A stretch of DNA of 64,000 nt from Spirulina subsalsa PCC 9445 (GCF_000314005.1 NZ_JH980292.1:1128964-1192963), one strand, 5' to 3'; shown: positions 28,175 through 38,600, numbered from the stretch's first letter. The notes: generated by a model from the letters alone, not told the origin. Made by a program: numbers and translations.

Positions 28175-28387
28175 CTTAAGCGCATAGAAATTCTGGTATC
28201 GATAGAAATTAGTCTATGGAACGTGGTGTGGGACAGCAACCCCTGATCTTCCAGCACACGATGCACCAGGATAGAGAGGCCGTTCACAGGTGACTCATCC
28301 GGATGCGTTAAGCCAGCTACCTAGGATTCGATGCCGCGTTTGCCTACCGTCCTGACCCCTAAAATCTCATTAAGGAGGAATTACAAA
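28175..28387 (+). promoter_or_regulatory. Structured leader candidate upstream of sbtA
   Basis: The 200 bp before sbtA is more GC-rich than the AT-rich DNA to its left and contains several pairing segments: GTGTG with CACAC (about 28230-28260), CACC with GGTG (about 28264-28293) and the perfect palindrome CATCCGGATG at 28296-28305. It ends at a strong Shine-Dalgarno AAGGAGG (28372-28378). A long folded leader suggests post-transcriptional control. I could not assign it to a known riboswitch class by eye; resemblance to cobalamin or ydaO-type motifs is only local. Confidence 0.35.
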
Positions 28388-29530
28388 GTGGATTTCTTAT
28401 CCAGTTTCTTAGTGCGCTTCTTAGCGCAGTTGCAGTCCCCGACACTCGGCTTTCTGATTGGTGGGATGGTTATTGCTGCCGTTAATAGCCGACTGGCCAT
28501 TCCAGATGCAATCTATAAGTTTGTCGTCTTCATGCTACTGATTAAAGTTGGCCTGAGTGGCGGTATTGCGATCCGCGGATCCAATCTAACGGAGATGTTG
28601 TTGCCCGCCCTGTTTGCCGTGGCAACAGGGATCGTGATCGTGTTCATTGGGCGCTACACTTTAGCCAAGCTGCCCAACGTCAAAGTGGTGGATGCTATTG
28701 CTACTGCGGGCTTGTTTGGTGCTGTAAGTGGCTCGACTATGGCCGCCGCCCTGACACTACTCGAAGAGCAAGGCATCGAATACGAGGCCTGGGCGGCCGC
28801 CCTCTATCCCTTCATGGATATCCCGGCACTGGTGACGGCGATTGTCTTGGCGAGTGTTTATGTCAGCAAACAGAAGCAGCGCCTTGCAGCAGAGGAGTCT
28901 TTCAGTAAGCAGGAGTCTCTCAGCAGGCAGCCTGTGGCCGCAGGGGATTATTCCAGTCAGTCGGGATCCGGGTATCCGACTACTAAGCAGGAGTATTTCG
29001 GCCAAGAGCGTGATAACGCACCGAAGCGGGTTGAGATTTGGCCGATTGTACAGGAAAGCCTCCAAGGTTCTGCTCTATCGGCACTGTTGCTCGGTCTTGC
29101 TTTGGGGCTGCTCACCCGGCCTGAAAGTGTTTTTGAAAGCTTCTATGAGCCTCTCTTTCGCGGTCTGCTTTCGATCTTGATGCTGGTTATGGGTATGGAG
29201 GCCACGGCAAGGCTGAATGAGTTGCGTAAGGTGGCTCAGTGGTACGCTGTATATGCCTTGGTCGCGCCTTTGCTCCACGGGTTCATTGCCTTTGGTTTCG
29301 GGATGATTGCCCACTATGCTACGGGCTTTAGCTTGGGTGGGGTCGTGATCTTGGCTGTCATCGCTGCCTCTAGTTCGGACATCTCGGGGCCTCCCACGTT
29401 ACGAGCGGGTATTCCCTCGGCTAATCCTTCCGCTTATATCGGTGCTTCTACGGCCGTTGGTACGCCAGTTGCGATCGCCTTGGCCATACCACTCTTCATC
29501 GGACTCGCCCAGGCACTGATGGGCAATTGA
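28388..29530 (+). CDS. sbtA: SbtA, sodium-dependent bicarbonate transporter
   Basis: 380 residues from a GTG at 28388, chosen because it gives the canonical start VDFLSSFLVRFLAQLQSPTL and has AAGGAGG 9 bp upstream; the frame is open 19 codons further up but without conservation. The protein is a two-repeat membrane carrier with about ten segments; GFLIGGMVIAAVNSRLAIPD, GLFGAVSGSTMAAALTLLEE and ISGPPTLRAGIPSANPSAYI are diagnostic. It imports HCO3- with Na+ across the plasma membrane as part of the CO2-concentrating mechanism. The cytoplasmic loop at about residues 175-225 is Ser/Gln-rich and slightly long. Control by SbtB encoded divergently is expected. Confidence 0.96.
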   Translation: MDFLSSFLVRFLAQLQSPTLGFLIGGMVIAAVNSRLAIPDAIYKFVVFMLLIKVGLSGGIAIRGSNLTEMLLPALFAVATGIVIVFIGRYTLAKLPNVKVVDAIATAGLFGAVSGSTMAAALTLLEEQGIEYEAWAAALYPFMDIPALVTAIVLASVYVSKQKQRLAAEESFSKQESLSRQPVAAGDYSSQSGSGYPTTKQEYFGQERDNAPKRVEIWPIVQESLQGSALSALLLGLALGLLTRPESVFESFYEPLFRGLLSILMLVMGMEATARLNELRKVAQWYAVYALVAPLLHGFIAFGFGMIAHYATGFSLGGVVILAVIAASSSDISGPPTLRAGIPSANPSAYIGASTAVGTPVAIALAIPLFIGLAQALMGN

Positions 29531-29614
29531 TTCCAGACGGGTCGGGGTCTATGGGTGATCCCCTGGCCTATTCTGGATTCCCGAAACCCACTCGATACGC
29601 TCACAAAAAATGAA

Positions 29615-29640
29615 TCGGGGCAAGGTTAACCTTGCCCCGA
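29615..29640 (-). terminator. Intrinsic terminator of the SLH protein gene
   Basis: A perfect 26-bp palindrome with arms TCGGGGCAAGG and CCTTGCCCCGA lies 33 bp after the SLH gene stop. On the minus strand it is followed by TTCATTTTTTG, a U-run in RNA. It may also slow plus-strand transcripts leaving sbtA. Confidence 0.8.
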
Positions 29641-29673
29641 CTGTGATAGAAGAGATGCACTGAATTAAGACGA

Positions 29674-30933
29674 TTAACGAGCGCTGACCACAAAATCAGA
29701 ATTTAAGGTGAGGTTCAGGTTCGTATCCGGTTTAACGACTAACACATCTACACTGTTCCGACCGAGGAAGCTTTGAATTAAGGTGGTTAAAGCGCCTACA
29801 CCCGTTCCGATTAAGACCTCTTCTGTGGCAATGGCGCGATCGCCTGTTACCGCAGAGATAGCGGCCGCGGCAGCGGTCCCTAAAGCCGCATTCCTTACTA
29901 CATTCCAGGCATTCGTTCCCTGACGGATGGTTTCTTTTTCCGTGATGATGTTGGATTGTGCGTCTAGGGTGCGGGTTTGCCCGTTGGGGAACACAATTTG
30001 CTCGGCGACAAAGCGAGTCCCACTTCCGGCCGGAACCAGCTTCCCTCTGACTTGGCTATTGACGGGAATCAATAACTGTCCTTCACGACTTAAAACATTG
30101 GTCGTAGTGCTAAAGGTGACAGGTAAGGTTTCATTGGCCATTAACAAAATTTTCTCTTGTTGGTAAGACACCGGAAGATTAGTCCCCGCCGGAATGCGAT
30201 AATCCACAGCTACCGGAGTGGGTGAAACAATATAGCTGGAACTGATTGCTGGGGCGGTGCCTTGGCTGACTAGGGCTTGATACAAGAAGGCGGCTACTTC
30301 GGCGCGGGTGGCATTGCGTCGGGGGTTTAAGCTGCTTAAAGAGGGGTGGTTGACGACCATCCGCCGTTCAGTGGCGGCCGCAATGGGAGAACGGGCAAAG
30401 TTGGAAATGTTGACCTGATCGTTGTAGAAACCCAACACTTGATCCACCGAATTGGAGGCGCTGTAGTTTAACCCGTTGGCTAAGGAAACTAACACTTGTT
30501 CCCGAGGGATATTTTGTTCCGGTTGGAAGATGTTGCCGGGATATCCGGCTAAAAAGCCTGTTTCGTAGGCGCGACTGATGGCAGAAGCGGCCCAGTGAGT
30601 ATTGGGAACATCAACGAATCTGGGGGCGTTGCGCACTCTGTTGTTATTGAATGCCGCTTGTAACATGGAGGAAAATTGAGCGCGAGTCACAGGTGCATCG
30701 GGGCGGAAGGTGCCATCAGGGAAACCTGCAATTACACCTCGACTGACTAAGGCTTCAATAAAGTTAGCGGCCCAATAGTTGGAGGGAACGTCTCGGAAGC
30801 TGCTGTTAAAGTTTTGGGCGATCGCGGGTTGGGCGGAAAGCATGGGTGCGGCAATCGGTGCGATCGCTCCAGCATTCATTCCGAGGGCAAGAACAACGGC
30901 AGTAGTGGCTTTCAAGCGTTTGAGGTTCAACAT
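29674..30933 (-). CDS. S-layer homology (SLH) domain protein, secreted
   Basis: 419 residues from the ATG at 30933, with GGGAG 9 nt upstream; a GTG two codons earlier is the alternative. Residues 1-40 are a Sec signal peptide ending in an AQPAIAQ cleavage site. Three SLH modules follow: FRDVPSNYWAANFIEALVSR, FVDVPNTHWAASAISRAYET and a weaker one ending RRNATRAEVAAFLYQALVSQ. The C-terminal 190 residues have a beta-rich region and a small-residue hydrophobic stretch (AALGTAAAAAISAVTGDRA, then LIGTGVGALTTLIQ). SLH domains bind cell-wall polymers, so an envelope role is expected; it is not a porin, since no OprB barrel is seen. Confidence 0.85.
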   Translation of the reverse strand: MLNLKRLKATTAVVLALGMNAGAIAPIAAPMLSAQPAIAQNFNSSFRDVPSNYWAANFIEALVSRGVIAGFPDGTFRPDAPVTRAQFSSMLQAAFNNNRVRNAPRFVDVPNTHWAASAISRAYETGFLAGYPGNIFQPEQNIPREQVLVSLANGLNYSASNSVDQVLGFYNDQVNISNFARSPIAAATERRMVVNHPSLSSLNPRRNATRAEVAAFLYQALVSQGTAPAISSSYIVSPTPVAVDYRIPAGTNLPVSYQQEKILLMANETLPVTFSTTTNVLSREGQLLIPVNSQVRGKLVPAGSGTRFVAEQIVFPNGQTRTLDAQSNIITEKETIRQGTNAWNVVRNAALGTAAAAAISAVTGDRAIATEEVLIGTGVGALTTLIQSFLGRNSVDVLVVKPDTNLNLTLNSDFVVSAR

Positions 30934-31807
30934 AATCACAGTCTCCCTTTAATGTTGATTGGCTGAGTTATTTGACTTGAGAAAGAGTGAGAAGTTCCAA
31001 AAAGAAATTAGGCTATTATTTTAGGAACTTTTTGTTTAAAAACAGGTCAATTTCGCCGTCTTTAGCGGTTTTAATTGCGCTGCTTTGTTCCCTAAGACGG
31101 TGATAGATGCAAATATGTTGCCAAGGCAGAAAGAATTTTTGGCTTGGGGTAGAACGTTATATATAGGGCTTGCTGAAAAGCCGGGGAATAGCCGGGTGTA
31201 GCGGTGATTCACAGCAACTCCCTCCAGAAGGGCGATCGCTGATGCCCAACACAAAACCTATCTTCCCTATTTAAGGTGTCGGGGAGAGCCAACCTCAACA
31301 TTGACCCTGACTTTGAAAAAACTGTGCTTGGAAAGGAAGGCTAAAGGTAGATCGATAGGGGTTTTTGTGACTTATGATGGCATTACAAACTTTACCCTTT
31401 AGGTACTGTATAGCAATAGTAGGAACTTTATTAAATTTTTCATAAAGCTAAGTATAGAAGATCACATTATTGCCCATTTAGTCCCTTGACACTATACCAC
31501 CCCTTCCCATAAATTGAGATAATAGCAAATAGGAGAGTCCCAACAGAATTCATTGTATCCCAACGGTTGCGAACCAGAGGAATTATGCCACCACTCAAAA
31601 CCCTTTTTTACGTCTTCGCTTTAACCAGTGGCTTATGGCATTGCTTAAATTTTGTTGAATTAATAATTAAAGTTACTTAAATAAACTGTGGAAAATACTC
31701 ATTTCTGAAGTCCTGTATATTTGATAAACTTAAGTGTTGATTCCCTCGGAAGATTGAAAATTAGATTGAAAACTTCTGAGTATCTCTGCCGTTTATTCTG
31801 AAAAATC
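30934..31807. other. Intergenic region between the SLH gene and the GGDEF gene
   Basis: About 870 bp, AT-rich on its right half. It holds a copy of the dispersed AGGGCTTGCTGAAAAGCC repeat near 31168-31188 and a candidate 31-residue gene at 31585-31680. A 72-codon minus-strand frame at 31036-31254 has no Shine-Dalgarno or recognisable sequence and overlaps the repeat. Nothing else is supportable. Confidence 0.5.
31585..31680 (+). CDS. Candidate 31-residue single-helix peptide
   Basis: An ATG at 31585 with AGAGGA just upstream encodes MPPLKTLFYVFALTSGLWHC and then LNFVELIIKVT before TAA. The middle is a plausible single transmembrane helix. It does not match the small photosystem or cytochrome b6f peptides I know. 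Support is only the Shine-Dalgarno and the hydropathy. Confidence 0.3.
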   Translation: MPPLKTLFYVFALTSGLWHCLNFVELIIKVT

Positions 31808-32950
31808 ATGGTTTTGCAACAACAAATTCTAGAAATGTTTCCTTCTTTTAAAGCCGTGTGTTCTGAAAATTATCACCCACCATTTTATCACCATCCTGAT
31901 CCGGAGTCAACAGAATTAACTGTAGATTCAAGATTAGAAGAACTATCCTTAGATTTTATTCAAGTGGACTGGTCTTGTATTACTTGGGAAGTGGCTAAAA
32001 ATCTAGAGAATAATCGTACTAGGGCAGGAATTATTTTAACTGAAAATCAACAATTTCAAGGCATGATTTCCCGTCGTCGGTTTTGGGAACAGATGAGTCG
32101 TCCTTATAGTTTAGACTTATTTGCACAGCGTCCCATTCAGTTCCTTTATCCTTTTGTTGAAACAGATCTGTTAGTATTAAATAGTAAAACAACCATTGTA
32201 GAAGCCACTCAATTAGCTCTTAAACGTTCGGCAGAGTTAGTTTATGAACCTCTAGTCGTTTTCACCGATCAGGGCAAGTATGGAATTTTAGACACCCATC
32301 ATTTATTAATGGCTCATGCTCACATTCATATTCTCACCACAAAACTTTTACAGCAATCCTCTCAGCAGTTAGAAGCCGTTAATCTCGAACTAAAACGTTT
32401 AGCCTCGTTAGATGGTTTAACTGAAATTGCTAATCGTCGTCATTTTAACGACTATTTATGCCAAGTTTGGCAACAAGCCTATCAAGTTAAATCCCCTTTG
32501 TCTCTGGTTTTAATTGATGTGGATTACTTCAAACGTTACAATGATGCCTATGGTCATTTAGCAGGAGATGATTGTTTACGTCAGGTGGCTAAGACCTTAA
32601 AAAAAGTCGAGCGCAATTCTTATAATTTAGTCGCTCGTTATGGGGGTGAAGAGTTTGCTGTTATTTTGCCTAATTCCACCCCAGAACAAGCCCGTGAAAT
32701 TACTTCAGTAATTCAACGGAGTATGAATGACTTGGCCATCCCTCATGTTCGTTCTAAAGTGAGTCCTATTGTTACGCTGTCTATGGGGGTGGCGACTTGT
32801 ATTCCCAGTTGGGAAAAATCACCACAGGATTTAGTTCAAGCGGCAGACGATGCACTGTACCAAGTGAAAAAAAGTGGCCGGAATGGCGTACTTTTTGCCG
32901 AGGAACTTGTTGCTTATTCTGAATCAGAGTCCAGTCGGGAGCAACCCTGA
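31808..32950 (+). CDS. Diguanylate cyclase with SRRRF-type N-terminal sensor domain
   Basis: 380 residues. Residues about 40-170 form a CBS-like or otherwise uncharacterised sensor region with the motifs GMISRRRFWEQMSRPYSLDL, FAQRPIQFLYPF and KRSAELVYEPLVV. A short coiled coil precedes the GGDEF domain (200-370), which has LDGLTEIANRRHF, LIDVDYFKRYNDAYGH and the catalytic GGEEF at 279-283. There is no RxxD inhibitory site before it. It should make c-di-GMP in the cytoplasm; no membrane segment is seen. The same sensor region heads the histidine kinase encoded next to it. Confidence 0.87.
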   Translation: MVLQQQILEMFPSFKAVCSENYHPPFYHHPDPESTELTVDSRLEELSLDFIQVDWSCITWEVAKNLENNRTRAGIILTENQQFQGMISRRRFWEQMSRPYSLDLFAQRPIQFLYPFVETDLLVLNSKTTIVEATQLALKRSAELVYEPLVVFTDQGKYGILDTHHLLMAHAHIHILTTKLLQQSSQQLEAVNLELKRLASLDGLTEIANRRHFNDYLCQVWQQAYQVKSPLSLVLIDVDYFKRYNDAYGHLAGDDCLRQVAKTLKKVERNSYNLVARYGGEEFAVILPNSTPEQAREITSVIQRSMNDLAIPHVRSKVSPIVTLSMGVATCIPSWEKSPQDLVQAADDALYQVKKSGRNGVLFAEELVAYSESESSREQP

Positions 32951-33253
32951 AATCAGGTCAATTTTCAGCCAGACAGTAGCCAGGCTGGGGACCAGTAGAT
33001 TAAAAATTAAGTCCGTGGATTTATCTCCTAGGTTTAAGTGAGATAAAAATTGTATACATAATAGGTTAATTTTGAGTTAAGAAAATGTAATTTTTTGTTT
33101 AAAAAAACGCAGCTTTATCAGAACTTTATTTTAAAAAAAATTCTAGCTTTTGTGATTTATTAGAGACAAAATAGGGAAGAATAATAAAAGGCTGGGGGTA
33201 CTATATCCCTAGTTTCTTTTGGGTCTATATCGTGTTGTAAGGATGTTGAACTT
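32951..33253. other. AT-rich intergenic region before the histidine kinase gene
   Basis: No gene or clear element is visible in these 303 bp. The stretch is very AT-rich and a promoter for the downstream kinase gene is likely here, but I could not choose a convincing box pair. Confidence 0.4.
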
Positions 33254-34609
33254 ATGTTAACTTTAGCCATGACTCCTCACCTTTCTGTTCCCTCCACTCA
33301 TTTTGATTTCAAAACTCTAACCCTGGATTCCACACTGTCTAAGTTGTTTCTTTACGATGCGGAAATTGAGGACACTCACCCAGTCGTTGAAGTGGCGGAA
33401 TTATTTGATAATTACCCAATTTTGCCGGGGATTATTTTGAAACATCAAGGTAAGTTTGTAGGGATGGTTTCCCGACGACGGTTTTTAGAACGGATGAGTC
33501 GTCCCTATGCGCGGGAGTTATTTTTACAGCGTCCTATTCAGTCTTTATACGGATTTATTCAAACGGAGTTAGCCATTGTACCGCTAGAGACTGGTATTGT
33601 AAAAGCAGCTCAATTGTCTTTAAAACGTCCGGCAGAGTTATTATATGAACCTCTAGTGGTAGAGATAGGAGAAGATGACTATCGTTTGGTTGATATTCAT
33701 CAGTTATTAGTGGCACAATCTCAAATTCATAAGTTAACCAGTCGTTTGTTAGATGAAAGTCATTATGCGCAACAGGTGCAAACGGAAAAGATGGTGAGTT
33801 TGGGGCGAATGGTGGCAGGTGTAGCCCATGAATTGCGCAATCCGATTAATTCGGTGAGTGGGAACATTGATTTTTTAATTAACTATTTTGATAACTTGTT
33901 GTGTTTATTAAATTGTTATCAAGAGGAGATGGGAATCAAGAGTGAACGGGTGAAGCAACTGGAGGAAGAGCTAGATTTAGAGTTTGTGCTGGAGGATATG
34001 CCACGCTTGTTAAAGAGTATGCAAATTGGCTCTGAACGTTTAACCCAAATTGTCAATAGTTTGCGCAATTTTGCCCGGATGGATGACCGGAAAAAGCAAA
34101 TAATGGATGTTCATGAGTGCCTTGATGGGACATTGTTGATTTTAGATAATCGTTTGAAACAGGGGATTCGGGTGTTGAAAGATTATGATAAAATTCCGTT
34201 GCTGGATTGTTATTCAGGCCAGTTAAGTCAGGTGTTTATGAATTTGTTGGCGAATGCTATTGATGTGTTGATGGAGAAGAAAGAAAAACAAGCGGATGCA
34301 GAGTGGGAGCCTCAGATTGAGGTGGTGACGCGGTTGTTGAAGGGGGAACAGGGGCGACAAGGGGTGAGTGTTAAAATCATTGATAATGGTTCGGGGATTT
34401 CTGAGGAAAATCAGGCGAAATTATTCCAAACCTTCTTTACGACAAAACCCCTAGGGAAGGGAACGGGTTTTGGCTTGCCGATTAGCTATCAAATTGTGAC
34501 GGAAAAGCACCAAGGAGAGTTAAAATTTAAGTCACAGGAGGGAGTGGGAACGGAGTTTGAGGTGATTTTGCCTTTGTCTTCCTCGGTTCCTAATCCTGAG
34601 TTGAATTAA
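33254..34609 (+). CDS. Sensor histidine kinase with SRRRF-type sensor domain
   Basis: 451 residues. Residues about 30-165 share a clear pattern with the preceding diguanylate cyclase: GMVSRRRFLERMSRPYAREL, FLQRPIQSLYGF, KRPAELLYEPLVV. The kinase core has the H-box VAGVAHELRNPINS with H192, an N-box (NLLANAIDVLME), G1 (KIIDNGSGIS), an F-box (FQTFFTTKPLGKGTGFGLP) and G2. There is no transmembrane helix, so the signal is cytoplasmic. No response regulator lies beside it; the 198-residue gene downstream may be its partner by position. Confidence 0.9.
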   Translation: MLTLAMTPHLSVPSTHFDFKTLTLDSTLSKLFLYDAEIEDTHPVVEVAELFDNYPILPGIILKHQGKFVGMVSRRRFLERMSRPYARELFLQRPIQSLYGFIQTELAIVPLETGIVKAAQLSLKRPAELLYEPLVVEIGEDDYRLVDIHQLLVAQSQIHKLTSRLLDESHYAQQVQTEKMVSLGRMVAGVAHELRNPINSVSGNIDFLINYFDNLLCLLNCYQEEMGIKSERVKQLEEELDLEFVLEDMPRLLKSMQIGSERLTQIVNSLRNFARMDDRKKQIMDVHECLDGTLLILDNRLKQGIRVLKDYDKIPLLDCYSGQLSQVFMNLLANAIDVLMEKKEKQADAEWEPQIEVVTRLLKGEQGRQGVSVKIIDNGSGISEENQAKLFQTFFTTKPLGKGTGFGLPISYQIVTEKHQGELKFKSQEGVGTEFEVILPLSSSVPNPELN

Positions 34610-34622
34610 AGGCAGGATTGTT

Positions 34623-35219
34623 ATGGCGAAAAGTAAATCGGTGGCACATTTTGTGGCGGTGAGTGATACGTCTAAACCTCTGGCGGAACAGGAGGGAATT
34701 TTAGTCACCGTTGATGGCAGAGGGGGGGATACGGAAAAAAATCGAGCGAAGGCGTTGGAAGTGGTAACGCAGATGTGGGAAGTGGGGGAAATTGAGGAGG
34801 AAAAGTTTCCCAATGGGATTTCTCAGGAAAATATTTTTTTTGTTCCTCCCCAAAGTCCTCAATTACAAACGCCAGATGATTTAAAGCAGGAGGAGTTACC
34901 GCCAATTGTGCAGGGTGCGCAGGAAATTATTGAGTTGACGCGCTTACAGGTGGAGGTGCAGGAGGCGGCGGAGGATGTGGCTCCCTATACGCCGATTATT
35001 GAGGCGGTTTTAGAGCGTACTCGGCCGTTAACGGCGGAAGAGAAGGAGATGGCGAAGGAGCGAAAGTATGGCAAGGCGATTGAACGGGTGGGATATGCGA
35101 TCGCCCAACAAGATGAATGTCGGGAACGTTCTACAGGCAACGGGAAGTTAATTCTCAATGCGATCGCTTGGCAACTGCAACAAAATTCCTCAACAGCACC
35201 CCCAGATAACCCAAAATAA
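34623..35219 (+). CDS. Hypothetical protein downstream of the sensor kinase
   Basis: 198 residues starting MAKSKSVAHFVAVSDTSKPL, 13 bp after the kinase stop and so probably cotranscribed. It is acidic, with a Glu-rich middle (QVEVQEAAEDVAPYTPIIEA, RTRPLTAEEKEMAKERKYGK) and no membrane segment or signal. I recognise no domain and no conserved catalytic pattern. Co-occurrence with the kinase is the only clue to its role. Confidence 0.55.
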   Translation: MAKSKSVAHFVAVSDTSKPLAEQEGILVTVDGRGGDTEKNRAKALEVVTQMWEVGEIEEEKFPNGISQENIFFVPPQSPQLQTPDDLKQEELPPIVQGAQEIIELTRLQVEVQEAAEDVAPYTPIIEAVLERTRPLTAEEKEMAKERKYGKAIERVGYAIAQQDECRERSTGNGKLILNAIAWQLQQNSSTAPPDNPK

Positions 35220-35673
35220 GCTCGATTTTGTCTGTGTTCACAGAACCCTAGATGTCCTCTATTCATATTCCTCCGCAGCGATTTGCTTATCTAAGAATAT
35301 ATGAGTAAAATCGAAAAGTCAAGAAATAAGCTGTTCGTCCATTTTAGATTTGCCTGAACCGCTTGAGATTGAGTTAACTGGAGCAGAGTTAATAGAGCAT
35401 TTAAAACAGAAAAAAATGTGGTTAAATCTTGAGGCTTTGACCTTCTTCTGGCCGCTCCGTTAGAGTCCGTCACTGGTACAATCAATCTCCCTTGACAGAA
35501 ACTGTATTTAGTGGCAAGAGCTTACAAATTGTTGAAAAATCCACCATAACTAGGGAGAGGGTGTACACTTGGGAGAGTCAAGACAAAGAGTTGGTCGATT
35601 GAATTTAAGCAGTTCGATTGTTCGCAAAATAGCTAAACTCTTTGTGGAAATACTTACCCTTCAGCAGTTGAAA
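35220..35673. other. Intergenic region before nrdA
   Basis: About 450 bp. A frame around 35340-35460 on the plus strand reads LDLPEPLEIELTGAELIEHL and may be a remnant, but it has no start codon. The nrdA reading frame is open upstream of its chosen start to a TTG at 35569. No hairpin or known RNA seen. Confidence 0.35.
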
Positions 35674-38600
35674 ATGCAATTAGAACAAAGTTTATCTGGT
35701 GCGATTCCTCAAGGGAAGGCTTACGCCAACGCAACTCCCCTAGAAATCGAGGAGCGATTCCCCCATGGAAAGCCAACGCCAACGCCTGTTCCCCTAGCTG
35801 CTCACCATCCCAATATTCACGTGATTAAGCGGGATGGTTCAAGCGCGGCGTTGGATGTGGTGAAAATCCGCAAGGTCGTAGAATGGGCTTGTGAGGGGTT
35901 GGAGGTGAACCCCATCACCTTGGAAGCGGGGATGAAAACCCGGTTACGGAACGGGGTGACTACTCGTGAGATTCAGGATAATTTAATCAACTGTGCTTTA
36001 GAGTTATGTAGTCCTGAAAATCCCGACTGGCGCTATGTGGCCGGGAGGCTGCATATTTGGAGTTTGTGGAAGGATATTCTAGCGAGTCGGGGGTATCAGT
36101 ACGGAGATTATGCCCGCACGGTGCAGATGAAGGTTTGTGAGAATTATTATGATCATCGGATTTTAACCTATAGTACCGAGGAGTTAGCTGAGGCTGGGTC
36201 TTGGATTAACCCGGATTGGGACACGGATTATGATTATGCGGGGGCGGTATTACTGACGAAACGTTACCTCTTACCCAACGAATTGCCTCAAGAAGCCCTG
36301 TTAACCTGTGCGTTGTTGTTAGCAGTCCCTGAAGCCCCGGATAAGCGGTTATTTTGGGCGAAACGGTTTTATGAAGCGATCGCACAACGGAAAATTTCCC
36401 TCGCTACCCCCATTCTGGCCAACCTTCGGATTCCCCACGGTTCCTTAAGTAGTTGCTTTATTGTCGCCATTGAAGACAATCTAGAGTCTATTTTCGGCGA
36501 AATTACCAACACCGCCCGCATTTCTAAAAATGGCGGGGGTGTGGGCGTGAATGTCTCCCGGATTCGATCCACAGGTAGCACCGTGATGGGGAAACCCAAC
36601 GCCTCGGGGGGGGTGATTCCTTGGATTAAATTGTTGAATGATACGGCGATCGCCGTTAATCAGGGTAAACCCATCTGCCCCCTGGCGGCGTAAGTCGCCC
36701 GGAAAACTCCTCTAATTGCTGGAAACTCTTACTAAGACAATCAGCAGCCAAGGGAGTGCAGGAGGTCAAACCCTTGTATCTCTGCACTTCAAGGTTCAAC
36801 GACCAGAGCGTGATGGCTCGTAGCTCCAAGCGGGGCGAAATGGGGAGCATCCTGTGTCTAGGATGGTGATATGGTCTGATCTATCAGGTAACTGGTAGCA
36901 GTGGCGAAAAGCAGCAATCGTCACGGGGTAGAAGTCGCGAATCTATCCGAACAAAATGGGACGAAGAGCGGGCGCTGTCACCGTTTCCCTTGATGTCTGG
37001 CATTTAGATGTTCCCGAATTCCTCGAAATGCAGACAGAAAACGGCGACCAACGGAGGAAAGCCTACGATATTTTCCCCCAACTGGTCATCCCAGACGAAT
37101 TTATGCGCCGGGTGATCAATTGTGAGGATTGGGTTTTGGTGGACCCCTACGAAGTGCGAACCCAGCTAGGAATTGAACTCGCTCCCCTGTGGGGGGAAGG
37201 GTTTGAACTCGCCTATCGGCAAGTGGAAAACGCCCTAGATCAGGAGATTACCCTTTATAAACGGGTGAATGCGCGGGAACTGTTTAAAACCATTATGCGA
37301 TCGCAAGTGGAAACAGGAATGCCCTACCTCGCCTTTAAAGACACCATCAACCAAGCCAACCCCAACAAACATGAGGGTTACATTCCCAGCGTGAACTTGT
37401 GTGTCGCGCCCGAAACCAAAATCCTGACTCGTCACGGTCAACTCCCCATCGCCGAATTAGAAGGACAGCATATTGATGTTTGGAACGGCGAAGAGTGGTC
37501 AAATGTTCTGATTCGCAAAACCGGTGAAAACCAAGAATTAGTCAAAGTCACCTTGAGCAACGGGGAAATCTTAGAATGCACCCCTCAACACCACTTTTGG
37601 GTTCAAAATAACTACCGACAGCGACCGGAACGGATCAGCGCCCAAGACCTACAACGGGGGGACAAGCTCATAAAATATGAACTCCCTGTGATTTCTTCAG
37701 AATTTGATGTTGATTTTCCCCATGCTTATACGGCTGGGTTTTTCACAGGTGACGGGAGTTACGGCGGAAACAATAATCAATTTCCTGAAATCGACCTCTA
37801 CGGGGGTAAGCGTGATTTACTCCCTCACCTTGAAGTGCGCAATAAATTCAAAGGCAGTCGCTACTACAGCAAAGAGACGGAAGAAATCGCTGTATTGGAT
37901 GACCCCAACTCAAACCGCATCGTTTGTAAACTCCCCTTAACTGTCCCCCCAAAATTCACCGTTCCCACCAATGGCTACACAGTTAAATCACGCATCGAGT
38001 GGTTAGCGGGACTGTTGGACAGTGACGGAACCGTTTCGCGCAATGGACTCAATGAAAGCCTGTCGATTTCATCGATCAATCTTGAGTTTTTGCGTGAAAC
38101 TCGCTTAATGCTTCAGACCTTGGGCGTGGATTCCTTTATCAACGAAATGCAGTCATCTGGCGATCGCCTATTACCCGATGGCAAAGGTGGAGTCAAAGAT
38201 TACTATTGCCAGACAGGTTATCGCTTGCTGATTAGCAGCGTAGGTCTAGCCAAATTAGCAGAACTCGGCCTAAAAACCCATCGCTTACAGTGGACGTATC
38301 GAAAGCCCCAGCGTGCCGCCTCTCGATTTATTCAAGTGGTAGCCGTCGAGCAAACAGGGCGGATTTCAGACACTTACTGCTTCACTGAACCCAAGCGTCA
38401 CATGGGGATGTTTAACGGTATCCTGACCGGGCAATGTGTCGAGAGCTTTTCCAACGTCGTTCCCGGACAACTCGCCCACACCTGTAACCTCAACTCCCTG
38501 AATCTCGCTAACCTAGAACTCGACGAACTCCCCCTAGTGTGTGAAATCGCCGTTCGTCTCCTCGACAACACCATAGAAATCACCCACACCCCCTTTGAAG

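Noticed and set aside
28200-28340. Cobalamin or c-di-AMP (ydaO) riboswitch before sbtA
   Set aside because: Only short local similarities such as AAGCCAGCTACC are present; the full conserved cores could not be laid out, so I report only a structured-leader candidate.
31036-31254. 72-codon minus-strand frame after the SLH gene promoter region
   Set aside because: No Shine-Dalgarno, no recognisable domain, and it overlaps a dispersed repeat.
35291-35485. 64-codon minus-strand frame before nrdA
   Set aside because: No start signal, no family resemblance, AT-rich intergenic DNA.
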